Below the pieces are notes generated by a model. That model was not told the DNA's origin and did not search any database. It saw nothing but the letters and a program-made list of their open reading frames with translations. The translations under genes and the position numbers were made by a program. From NCBI GenBank assembly GCA_020638675.1, contig JACKID010000001.1, positions 1,116,001 to 1,180,000 on the forward strand: 64,000 bases of DNA, given 5' to 3'. The DNA comes from Planctomycetota bacterium (lineage in GTDB: Bacteria; Planctomycetota; UBA8742; UBA2392). Below are positions 23,523 to 31,712 of this stretch, in pieces. The first letter of the stretch is position 1. Every line of letters starts with the position of its first letter.

Positions 23523-25622
23523 ATGGACGCCCCCAAGGTCCTGATCATCGAAGACGATTCCGGCGTCGCCAAGCTGGTCAGCAATGCCGTGGCAAAGCTG
23601 AATTGCCAGCCGGTCACCGTTTCCACCGGTGGTGAGGCCGTGCAGTGGCTTTTGCAGTATGACGCCGATCTTCTGCTGATCGACAACGTACTGCCCGATA
23701 TGCACGCGACCGAACTGCTGCAGGAACTGGACAGCCACGGGCGAAGCTACCCGTTCATCATCACAACGGGCCAGGGCAACGAGTCGTTGGCCGTCGAACT
23801 GATGAAGCGCGGCGCAGTTGACTACGTGATCAAGGACAGTGAATTCCTCGACAAGCTTCCGCCCGCACTTGCCCGCGCGCTCGAAGTCGTGCGCACGCGT
23901 CGTCGCCTCACGGAGGTCGAGGCGGCACTGCTGCAATACACCATCGAGACAGAGGCGATTCTTGAGGCGGCCGCAGACGGCATCGCGACCTTCGACCGGG
24001 ACGGCCGGATCGTCACCGCCAACGCCGCGATCTGCGAGATGTACGGCTTTGAGCGAGAGAAGCTCGTGGACGCTGCCGTGGACTGTCTTTTCCCGGGTGA
24101 TGAATCCGGCCCCGTGCTGCCGCTGCCCGGCCGGGCCGGCACGGGCGACGTGCGGAAACAGTTGCGCGCCCCGCGTGAGTTCGTCGCCATCCGCGCGGAC
24201 GGAACGCCTTTCGATGCCGAAGTGACGATGAGCGAGGTCGAAGGCAGCAGCAAACGGCTTTATATCGCGGTGATCCGCGACATCAGCGACAAGAAACGCA
24301 TCGAGCGCCAGCTCCTGCATGACGCCTTCCACGACAAGCTGACGGGGCTGCCCAACCGCGCGCTGGCGATGAACCGGATCGCGCACGTGCTGAAGCGTCG
24401 CGAAAGTGACGGCGGGCAGCGTTGCGCGGTGCTGTTCGTGGATCTCGACCGCTTCAAGATGGTCAACGACAGCATGGGCCACTCGACCGGCGACCAGATG
24501 CTGGTCGACGTTGCGCACCGGCTAGTCGCGGCCGTTCGCCCTTCGGATACTGTAGCGCGCCTCGGTGGCGACGAGTTCGCGATCATCGTCGAGGACGTGC
24601 ACGACCTGCGAAACGCAATCCAGCTTGCGGAGCGCATACTGCAGTCGCTCGAGCCCGAGATGAACGTGAAGGGCGCAATGGTCAAGACAAACGCCAGCAT
24701 CGGCATCGCACTTGACCAGGAAGGCTCGTCCGACGCGGAAGACCTTCTGCGCCATGCGGACATCGCCATGTACCGCGCAAAGGAAAAAGGCCGCGGGCGG
24801 TTTGAGGTCTTCAACATCGAGATGCACAGCCAGACCGTGATGATGATGCGCATGGAGACGGCTCTGCGTCGCGCGATCGGCAGCGACGAGATCGTCGTCT
24901 ACTACCAGCCCGTCGTTGACCTCAGCAAGCGCGTTGTCGCCGGATTCGAGGCGCTGGTTCGTTGGAATCGGCCCGGGGAAGGCATGGTCAGCCCGGCGGA
25001 CTTCATCCCGCTTGCAGAGGAGACCGGCCTGATCTGCGCGCTCGGGCGCCAGGTATTGCACATGGCCTGCCGACAGAATCGCGCCTGGAAAGACCAGTTC
25101 GGCGAGCCGACAGTGATCAGCGTAAACCTGTCGTCGTATCAGCTTCAGCGGGAGGATGTTGTCAGCATGGTCCGCGACGTGCTGCAGGACACAAAACTTC
25201 CCGCGTCGTGCCTGAAGCTGGAACTCACGGAAGGCGTGTTCGTTGACTACGCGAAGGGGCAACTGAACGCATTGGACGAGCTGAAGGCTATGGGAGTCGG
25301 TCTCGCGATCGACGACTTCGGCACCGGCTACAGCTCATTCAGCTACCTCGGGAAGCTGCCGATTGAGGTCATCAAGCTCGACCGCTCGTTCATCACCGGG
25401 CTTCCGCACGACAAGGACCACGTGGCAATCTGTACTTCGATCCTCGCGCTTGCCCAGGCCATGAAACTGCGCGTGGTTGCAGAGGGAGTTGAGCATACCG
25501 GCCAGCTCAAGTTCCTGTACGAGCACGGCTGCCGCTGGGCGCAGGGCTTCCTGTTCGGGCGCCCGGTATCGCCGGACCAGGCCGAAGAGCTGCTGTTTTC
25601 CAGCATTGACGTGAAGTTGTAG
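23523..25622 (+). CDS. Receiver-PAS-GGDEF-EAL cyclic-di-GMP protein
   Basis: A 699-residue protein: receiver (1-120, phospho-acceptor D54 in LLIDNVLPD), PAS (about 140-255), GGDEF (about 265-425, intact active site RLGGDEF), and EAL (about 440-695, with GFEALVRWN, then ELTEG, DDFGTGYS and EGVE). Both catalytic motifs are intact, so it could make and degrade c-di-GMP; the net activity cannot be read from sequence. It follows the histidine kinase and the single receiver, and together they look like a phosphorelay feeding c-di-GMP signalling. GGAAGG provides the ribosome-binding site. Confidence 0.92.
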   Translation: MDAPKVLIIEDDSGVAKLVSNAVAKLNCQPVTVSTGGEAVQWLLQYDADLLLIDNVLPDMHATELLQELDSHGRSYPFIITTGQGNESLAVELMKRGAVDYVIKDSEFLDKLPPALARALEVVRTRRRLTEVEAALLQYTIETEAILEAAADGIATFDRDGRIVTANAAICEMYGFEREKLVDAAVDCLFPGDESGPVLPLPGRAGTGDVRKQLRAPREFVAIRADGTPFDAEVTMSEVEGSSKRLYIAVIRDISDKKRIERQLLHDAFHDKLTGLPNRALAMNRIAHVLKRRESDGGQRCAVLFVDLDRFKMVNDSMGHSTGDQMLVDVAHRLVAAVRPSDTVARLGGDEFAIIVEDVHDLRNAIQLAERILQSLEPEMNVKGAMVKTNASIGIALDQEGSSDAEDLLRHADIAMYRAKEKGRGRFEVFNIEMHSQTVMMMRMETALRRAIGSDEIVVYYQPVVDLSKRVVAGFEALVRWNRPGEGMVSPADFIPLAEETGLICALGRQVLHMACRQNRAWKDQFGEPTVISVNLSSYQLQREDVVSMVRDVLQDTKLPASCLKLELTEGVFVDYAKGQLNALDELKAMGVGLAIDDFGTGYSSFSYLGKLPIEVIKLDRSFITGLPHDKDHVAICTSILALAQAMKLRVVAEGVEHTGQLKFLYEHGCRWAQGFLFGRPVSPDQAEELLFSSIDVKL

Positions 25623-25647
25623 ACATAGTCTTCTCTGATCCGGAGCC

Positions 25648-26265
25648 ATGGACATTCCACCAGAAGCAGTGCAGGCACAGAACCCACCGCGCCTTGTCAG
25701 GCGGTGGGTGTGGATTTTCGTCTGCGTGGTTACGTGCCTCTGGACCTTGGGTGCCTGCGCGCTGATGTGGGGGAACCGCACTTACTACAAGGACTGGACA
25801 GCCCCGAGCGTCTGGTATGGCTCGAAACGTCGCTACGAAGCGCGCACCGAAGAACAGCGCGAGGCCTGGCGGAGTCAGCCCAGGTGGAATGCGGCGGTGA
25901 TGCGGAGGGCCCGCAAGGACATCTTCGATGGTCTGCATGAGGAGTTCACGCTGGGCATGATCCTGGTCGCCGAACGCAAGGACGAGTCTTTCAAGTCCAG
26001 CGGCATGTCCTCCAGCGGCGGCAGCATCTGGACGTTCGAAGAGCACTTTGCCCTGCCCGGCCAGCCCGAAACCCGCCGCACTGGCGAAGTGACCATGCAC
26101 GTGATCCGCGTGGGCGAAGTTGAGTACCCGATGTCGCGAGGCCGGCTGGTATTGATCGACTCCTTCGGCAACGTCAGTCAGCACAGATTCGAGTCCAGCG
26201 CGCAAAATGAGTCCCAGCTGGACGCCGATGTGAGGATCTTCCTGGCCGGTCTCGCCGGCCCGTAG
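25648..26265 (+). CDS. Single-pass membrane protein, unknown function
   Basis: A 205-residue protein with one membrane helix near the N-terminus (VWIFVCVVTCLWTLGACALMW) and a soluble outer domain of about 160 residues with mixed strands (FTLGMILVAERKD, RTGEVTMHVIRVGEVEY). No family recognised. It begins 26 bases after the c-di-GMP gene, so it may be the last gene of that operon. Confidence 0.65.
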   Translation: MDIPPEAVQAQNPPRLVRRWVWIFVCVVTCLWTLGACALMWGNRTYYKDWTAPSVWYGSKRRYEARTEEQREAWRSQPRWNAAVMRRARKDIFDGLHEEFTLGMILVAERKDESFKSSGMSSSGGSIWTFEEHFALPGQPETRRTGEVTMHVIRVGEVEYPMSRGRLVLIDSFGNVSQHRFESSAQNESQLDADVRIFLAGLAGP

Positions 26266-26350
26266 TCCACAATCCATCCGCAACTTGCCAACGGGCTGTG
26301 AGGCCCTTCACAAAGCGCATTCGCGCCAAATTGCCTGTACGTGAAACCGC

Positions 26351-26378
26351 TTGTGCGCGCCGCCAAACCCGCTAAATT
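26351..26378 (+). promoter_or_regulatory. Candidate gyrA promoter
   Basis: TTGTGC (26351-26356) and TAAATT (26373-26378) are separated by 16 bases, 23 bases upstream of the gyrA ATG. The spacing and the TTG at the -35 repeat the layout seen for four other genes in this window. Confidence 0.45.
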
Positions 26379-26401
26379 GCGGCGTCCGCAGAGAGGATCG
26401 C

Positions 26402-29077
26402 ATGGCAAAGAAGGAAGCCGCAGCACCCACGCCGCCGTCCGACGGGCGTATCGAGCCGCTGAACATCGCCGACGAGATGCGCGAGTCGTACCTCACGTAC
26501 GCCATGAGCGTGATTGTCTCGCGCGCGTTGCCGGATGTGCGCGATGGTCTCAAGCCGTCGCAGCGTCGCGTGCTGGTCGCCATGAACGACCTGAATCTCG
26601 GCGCTACCAGCAAGCACCGCAAGTGCGCCAAGATCTGCGGCGACACGTCAGGCAACTATCACCCGCACGGTGAAAGCGTCGTCTACCCGACCCTGGTGCG
26701 CATGGGCCAGGATTTCAACACCCGCTACATGCTGGTCGATCCGCAGGGCAATTTCGGCACCATCGACGGCGACCCGCCGGCCGCCATGCGTTACACCGAG
26801 GCGCGCATGACCCGCGCCGCCACGGACATGCTGGAGGATCTCGACAAGGACACGGTCGACTTCGTCGACAACTTCGAGGGCACGCGCAAAGAGCCGGTGG
26901 TGCTGCCGGGCAAGTTCCCGAACCTGCTGTGCAACGGCACGTCCGGCATCGCGGTCGGCATGGCGACCAGCATGGCGCCGCACAACGTCAATGAAATCTG
27001 CGACGCGATCACCCACGTGATCGACAAGCCGGACTGCGACGTCGACGCCCTGTGCAAGATCGTCAAAGGCCCGGACTTCCCGACCGGCGGCGTGATCTGC
27101 GGCGTGAAGCCGATTCGCGAGGCGTACAAGACCGGGCGCAGCATCGTCACCGTGCGCGGGAAGGTCGAGATCGAACAGGGCGACCACGGCAAGACCAACC
27201 TCGTTGTGACCGAGATTCCGTACCAGGTCAACAAGAGCACGCTGATTGACCGCATCGCGGGGCTGGTGCGCGCGGGCAGCATCACCGGCGTCGCCGACAT
27301 CCGCGATTACAGCAAGAAAGACATTCGCCTCGTCATTGAGGTGAAGCGCGGCGACGACCCGAACATCGTCCTGAACCAGTTGTTCAAGCACACGCAGCTT
27401 CAGCAGTCATTCAGCATCATCAACATCGCCATCGTCGAAGGTCGCCCGCACACGCTGAACCTGAAGCAGCTCTGCGAAGCGTATCGCGACCACCGCAAGG
27501 AAGTGATTTTAAGACGCACGCGCTGGCTGCTGAACAAGGCCCGCGCCCGCCAGCACATCGTGATCGGCTTGCTGCTCGCGCTGACCAAGATGGACGAGAT
27601 CATTAAGCTGATCCGCGCCAGCAAGGATGTAGCTGAGGCCCGCGAAAAGCTGATGGCGCTGAAGTTCCCGAAGAAGGTGAAGACCGAGGGTGGTCACACC
27701 ATCGAGGGCAACGAGACGCTGACCCGCGTGCAGGCCGACGCGATCCTCGCGATGACGCTCAGTAAGCTCACCGGGCTGGAGCGCGACAAGCTGGAGGAAG
27801 AGTACAAGGCGCTGCTGGACGAGATCGCCGACCTGATGGACATCCTCGCCCGCGATGCGCGCGTGCTGGGGATCATCAAGGACGACCTCGAGGACGTGAA
27901 GAAGCGCCACGGCGACAAGCGCCGCACGGAAATCCAGGCGGCGGGCCTCGACGACTTCGACATCACCGACCTGATTCCCGACGAGCAGATGGTCGTCACG
28001 ATCAGCGCCGAGGGCTACATCAAGCGCGTGCCGCTCGACGCCTATCGCCGCCAGCACCGCGGCGGCACCGGCTCAACCGGCAGCAAGGCCAAGGAAGGCG
28101 ACTACGTCGAGCACTTCTTCATCGCCAGCACGCACGACTACCTGCTGGTGTTCACCAGCCTCGGCAAGCTGCTGTGGCTGAAGGTGTACGACGTGCCCGA
28201 GTTCGGCAAACAGGCCAAGGGGCGCGCGCTGGTGAACCTGCTGAATATCAGCAACGTCGAGAAGGTCAGCGCCTGTATCAAGGTGCGTGAATTCGACACG
28301 GGCCAGAACCTGGTGTTCGTCACGCAAAACGGCCAGATCAAGAAGACCGAGCTGAGCGCCTACAGCAACGTCACCAAGAAGGGCATTCGCGCGATCAAGC
28401 TGAACGAGGGCGACCGCCTGATCGACGTGATGCTCACGCGCGGCAGCGACGAGCTGGTGATCACCACCCGCAAGGGCTACGCCATCCGCTTCAATGAAAC
28501 CGATTGCCGCACGATGGGCCGCGTCGCCGCGGGCGTGCGCGGCATCAGCCTGCGCAAGGGCGACGAGGTGATGGACGCGGCCGTGGTCAACCGCAACGCG
28601 GCGCTGCTGACGGTGACGGCCAAGGGCTTCGGCAAGCGGACGGTGTACGACGAATACCGCATCCAGAGCCGCGGCGGCAAGGGCATCATCAACTACAAGA
28701 TCACCGACAAGACCGGCGAAGTGGTCGCGGCCAAGAGCGTTTTCGAAGGCGACGAAATCATGCTGATGACCCGCGGCGGCGTAGTGCTGCGCACGGCCGT
28801 GACGGACAGCAGCATGCGCGAAATCGGGCGCGCGACGCAGGGCGTCAGGCTCATGCGCGTCGAGGACGGCGACGAGATCAGCAGCGTCGTGAAGATCATG
28901 AACGAGGACGAAGCCTTCGATAAGGCCGACCAGGCCGAAGCCCAAACCCACGCCGACCAGGTGGTCGAAACGCTGATGAAGGAAGGTCTCGAAGGCCACG
29001 CCAAAAAAGTAAGCGGCGACAAAAAGGGCGGCAAAAAGAAGAAGGGCAAAAAGAAGTCCAACGGCGAAGAAGAGTAG
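26402..29077 (+). CDS. gyrA: DNA gyrase subunit A
   Basis: An 891-residue type IIA topoisomerase A subunit. The breakage domain starts with RESYLTYAMSVIVSRALPDV; the catalytic tyrosine is in AAMRYTEARM (about Y131). The C-terminal beta-pinwheel includes a GyrA-box-like QHRGGTG, which favours gyrase over topoisomerase IV. The last 30 residues are a Lys-rich tail (KKGGKKKKGKKK) ending in acidic residues, an unusual extension that could add DNA contact. gyrB is not in the window. Confidence 0.93.
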   Translation: MAKKEAAAPTPPSDGRIEPLNIADEMRESYLTYAMSVIVSRALPDVRDGLKPSQRRVLVAMNDLNLGATSKHRKCAKICGDTSGNYHPHGESVVYPTLVRMGQDFNTRYMLVDPQGNFGTIDGDPPAAMRYTEARMTRAATDMLEDLDKDTVDFVDNFEGTRKEPVVLPGKFPNLLCNGTSGIAVGMATSMAPHNVNEICDAITHVIDKPDCDVDALCKIVKGPDFPTGGVICGVKPIREAYKTGRSIVTVRGKVEIEQGDHGKTNLVVTEIPYQVNKSTLIDRIAGLVRAGSITGVADIRDYSKKDIRLVIEVKRGDDPNIVLNQLFKHTQLQQSFSIINIAIVEGRPHTLNLKQLCEAYRDHRKEVILRRTRWLLNKARARQHIVIGLLLALTKMDEIIKLIRASKDVAEAREKLMALKFPKKVKTEGGHTIEGNETLTRVQADAILAMTLSKLTGLERDKLEEEYKALLDEIADLMDILARDARVLGIIKDDLEDVKKRHGDKRRTEIQAAGLDDFDITDLIPDEQMVVTISAEGYIKRVPLDAYRRQHRGGTGSTGSKAKEGDYVEHFFIASTHDYLLVFTSLGKLLWLKVYDVPEFGKQAKGRALVNLLNISNVEKVSACIKVREFDTGQNLVFVTQNGQIKKTELSAYSNVTKKGIRAIKLNEGDRLIDVMLTRGSDELVITTRKGYAIRFNETDCRTMGRVAAGVRGISLRKGDEVMDAAVVNRNAALLTVTAKGFGKRTVYDEYRIQSRGGKGIINYKITDKTGEVVAAKSVFEGDEIMLMTRGGVVLRTAVTDSSMREIGRATQGVRLMRVEDGDEISSVVKIMNEDEAFDKADQAEAQTHADQVVETLMKEGLEGHAKKVSGDKKGGKKKKGKKKSNGEEE

Positions 29078-29144
29078 CCGCGAAAAGCGATTGTCGCGGG
29101 GTCGGGTACCATGTGCCCGGCCCCGCTTCCATTGAAGGAGAATC

Positions 29145-29630
29145 ATGTTCCTGCCCGACGGATTGCTGGATCTGCACCAGCGCACGCACACGAGCCTGCA
29201 GAAGCTGGTGGATCACTGTTCCGGTTTCAGCGCTGACGAACTGGCGCGTGAGCTCGAAGGGTTCGGCTACCCGTCGATCAGGCACCAGTTGCACCACGTG
29301 ATCGGGGCTGAGCACTACTGGCTTGGGGTGCTGCGCGGCGAGATACTGGTCGATGAAGATCCAGCCGACATGGCCGACATTGGCGCCCTGCGCGCCTATC
29401 GCGAACGCGTCGTCGCCAAGACTGTCGCGTACCTGCAAACCGCCGACGAAACCGAGCTGAACACCCGCCGTAGAGTCACCGCATGGGGGCCGCGCGAAAT
29501 CGAGGTCGTCCCCGCCCACGTCATCCTGCGCACGCAGACGCATATCTTCCAGCATCAGGGCCAAGTCGCCGCGATGGCGCGGCTGCTGGGCCGGCCGATA
29601 CCGCCCGGCCTCGACTTTCCGCTGGCGTGA
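29145..29630 (+). CDS. DinB-family protein
   Basis: A 161-residue four-helix-bundle protein of the DinB/YfiT type. Candidate metal-binding histidines lie in RHQLHHVIGAEHYW (middle) and THIFQHQGQ (near the C-terminus). Family members include thiol S-transferases and uncharacterised proteins, so the reaction is unknown. AAGGAG precedes the ATG. Downstream are the MOSC and selenoprotein genes. Confidence 0.85.
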   Translation: MFLPDGLLDLHQRTHTSLQKLVDHCSGFSADELARELEGFGYPSIRHQLHHVIGAEHYWLGVLRGEILVDEDPADMADIGALRAYRERVVAKTVAYLQTADETELNTRRRVTAWGPREIEVVPAHVILRTQTHIFQHQGQVAAMARLLGRPIPPGLDFPLA

Positions 29631-29705
29631 ATCGGTCCTCACCACGGGCGGAGCGGTCTTTGATTTGCAGTCGCCGAGGCTAACCTGAAGCTACGAGGTG
29701 CAATC

Positions 29706-30173
29706 ATGGCGGAAGCGAAAGTGTTGGGTCTGGCGGTTGGGCCGGAAGGCAACGATACGCCGATCTATCGCGAGGCGCGCGACAACGTGATGCTGGTCGA
29801 GGGCAAGGGCGTCGAGGGCGACAAGAAGTTCGGCAAGAGCCACGGGCGCCAGATCAACCTGCTGTCCGAGCGCAGCTACAAGTGGTTCGAGCGCAACTTC
29901 GGGCGCGAGCTGAACATGCCCGGCGGCTTCGGCGAGAATATCGTGATCTCGCGCGACCTCGACCTGGCCTGGCTTGACCTCGGTACGCGCATCAATATCG
30001 GTGACGCGGTCATTGAAGTCGTCACGCCACGTTCCCCCTGTGCCGGCTTCACCGAGGCCGTGGATGGCGTCAAAGTAAGCCACTTCGTGGGCCACGTCGG
30101 CTGGATGTGCGCCGTGGTGAAGGGCGGCACGGTCAAGATTGGCGACAAAGCCATCATTGAGGACGAAGAATAG
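29706..30173 (+). CDS. MOSC-domain protein
   Basis: A 155-residue MOSC domain (molybdenum cofactor sulfurase C-terminal fold). GDKKFGKSHGRQINLLSERS, GGFGENIVISRDLDL, and the conserved cysteine in TPRSPCAGF are the family's hallmarks; the cysteine is thought to carry sulfur or contact Moco. The stop codon overlaps by one base the GTG start of the selenoprotein gene (TAGTG), so the two are translationally coupled. Confidence 0.9.
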   Translation: MAEAKVLGLAVGPEGNDTPIYREARDNVMLVEGKGVEGDKKFGKSHGRQINLLSERSYKWFERNFGRELNMPGGFGENIVISRDLDLAWLDLGTRINIGDAVIEVVTPRSPCAGFTEAVDGVKVSHFVGHVGWMCAVVKGGTVKIGDKAIIEDEE

Positions 30174-30955
30174 TGGGCGTAGCCGTTCTCATCGCGCTTC
30201 TGGGTACGGCGATCGCGGGCGTCGCCATCGCCCTGTTCTTCCCGAACGCGCCGCACGTTCCGATCCTGAGCGAGGGCGACTGGCCCCTGCTGATCACCAT
30301 GTTCCTCGGCGCGTCATGGACGCTGCTGGGCACCGTGCAGTTTCTGCGCTTCGGCAAGGGCTTCCTGGCCAAGGCGACGCTGGTGCTGATGACCCTCGCG
30401 TCGCTGTCCGGATCGGGACTGATTGGATGGTGGGTGCTCGATTTCAGCTACCAGTTGCCCGACCCGGTCGAGCTTCCCGCAGACAAGCCGGTGCCCGCGT
30501 TCGAGCTGAAGGACCAGCACGGCAAGTCCATCAGCGATGTCAGTCTGCGCGGAAAGCCCGTGATCCTGGTCTTCGGGCGCGGCGTCTGGTGACCGTACTG
30601 CATGAAGCAGTTGGCGGTCGCCAACTCGATCTATCCGGACATCAAGGAGCAGGGCGGTGAAATCGTCGCGATTACCGCGGGGTCCCCTGAAGAAGTGAAG
30701 GCCGCGGCGGACAAGCTGGGGCTCAAGTTTTCGTTCCTTGCGGACCCGGACTTTCAGGCCGTTGACGCCTACGGTCTGAGGCACAAGGATGCCATCCCCG
30801 GCAAAGATGCCGTGCGCCCGGCCACGCTGTTCTTGCGCGCTGACGGCACGGTAGCGTCTACGATTCAGACCGAGAATTACCGGCTTACCGACACGCCCGA
30901 GATGCTCCAGAAGGGCTTCGCGGAAGCTCTCGCCGCGCCCGTGACTTCGCCGTGA
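30173..30955 (+). CDS. Membrane-anchored peroxiredoxin-like selenoprotein (in-frame UGA)
   Basis: Read through the TGA at 30590-30592 as selenocysteine, this frame encodes 260 residues. Residues 1-92 contain three membrane helices; about 98-260 are an AhpC/TSA thioredoxin fold. The redox site reads RGVW-U-PYC, where relatives have a CPYC or CPxC motif, so Sec replaces the attacking cysteine (position 140) and C143 is the partner. The second half (IVAITAGSPEEV, FLADPDFQAVDAYGLRH, RPATLFLRADG) continues the same fold in the same frame. A 7-bp hairpin with a GGUC loop follows the UGA at SECIS-like distance (30609-30626). The start is GTG 30173, coupled to the MOSC gene. The alternatives are a sequencing error or a broken gene. 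No sel genes lie in the window. Confidence 0.83.
30590..30626 (+). promoter_or_regulatory. UGA selenocysteine codon and SECIS-like hairpin
   Basis: After TGA (30590-30592), AGTTGGC (30609-30615) pairs perfectly with GCCAACT (30620-30626) around the loop GGTC. The loop begins 23 bases after the UGA, within the range of bacterial SECIS elements, which act inside the coding region. A G and U in the apical loop also fit the SelB-binding pattern. Confidence 0.7.
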
Positions 30956-31026
30956 CAGCGCGGCGCTTGTAACTGACGTGCTTGCGGATACATTACGAGA
31001 CCCCCAAAGCACTCACGGTCCACGCC

Positions 31027-31539
31027 ATGAAGACGATTTGTTTGCTCGTCCTGTTTGCGCTGTCGTTCCTTTCGTTCGGTTGCGCGTCGTCGCAGGAAGT
31101 GCGCCTGGCCATGGAGCCGCGCAGCTACGACGAGACGATGACCTGGATTCGCAAGGAAGTCGGCAGCATCGACAAGGCTGTGATCGGCGCCAACTACGAA
31201 GGCGCCGTGCCGGACGCCGAGCGCCTGCGCCAGTACACCAAGGCGCTTTCGCGCTTTGAGCCGCCGCGCATGGACAACGACTACGACACCTATGATGAAT
31301 ACTTCCTGCAGGCGCAGGACCTGTACCGCACCAGTGACCGCCTGCTGTTCATGATCCAGCAGCGCCGCAAGGAAGACGCCAAGGACCAGCTGGCCGAATT
31401 CGCGACGCGCTACAACCGCATGTCGGTGACCTACGGCCCGAGTTATGAGATCAGCGTACTCGAGCGCGGGCCCGAAGAATTCCGCGGGCTCGAGGACCTG
31501 AGCACGGACGTGCCCGGTGAGTTGAAGGGCAACCGCTAG
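31027..31539 (+). CDS. Putative lipoprotein, helical, unknown function
   Basis: A 170-residue lipoprotein with a signal peptide ending LSFGC (lipobox cysteine about residue 19). The mature part is helical and charged (YDETMTWIRKEVGSID, FLQAQDLYRTSDRLLFMI, DAKDQLAEFATRYNRM) and may form a helical bundle. No heme or metal motif is present. A strong terminator (31558-31582) follows. Confidence 0.7.
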   Translation: MKTICLLVLFALSFLSFGCASSQEVRLAMEPRSYDETMTWIRKEVGSIDKAVIGANYEGAVPDAERLRQYTKALSRFEPPRMDNDYDTYDEYFLQAQDLYRTSDRLLFMIQQRRKEDAKDQLAEFATRYNRMSVTYGPSYEISVLERGPEEFRGLEDLSTDVPGELKGNR

Positions 31540-31557
31540 CTTGAGTGAAGCCTTGAT

Positions 31558-31582
31558 CGGGGCCGGGAATCTCCCGGCCCCG
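31558..31582 (+). terminator. Stem-loop after the helical lipoprotein gene
   Basis: An 11-bp GC-rich stem (31558-31568 with 31572-31582) with a three-base loop lies 18 bases after the stop codon. No poly-T tract follows. Confidence 0.6.
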
Positions 31583-31651
31583 TGCCATTTGCGGCGCCAA
31601 GTGCGCAATTGTCATGTTTGTGCAACTGCCCGAAAATGCCGCGATGCCCCT

Positions 31652-31679
31652 TTGGCGCGCGGCCCGAAATCTCTAAACT
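31652..31679 (+). promoter_or_regulatory. Candidate promoter of the zinc-ribbon/Pro-Asp repeat gene
   Basis: TTGGCG (31652-31657) and TAAACT (31674-31679) are 16 bases apart; AGGAGG and the ATG at 31713 follow at normal distance. Confidence 0.45.
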
Positions 31680-31712
31680 TGGGCTTCCGCGAGTCATCAG
31701 CCAGGAGGACGC

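Noticed and set aside
30602..30955. A separate thioredoxin-like gene starting at the ATG after the TGA
   Set aside because: It lacks the first strand and catalytic residue of the fold, has no ribosome-binding site, and is in the same frame as the upstream half; Sec read-through explains it better.
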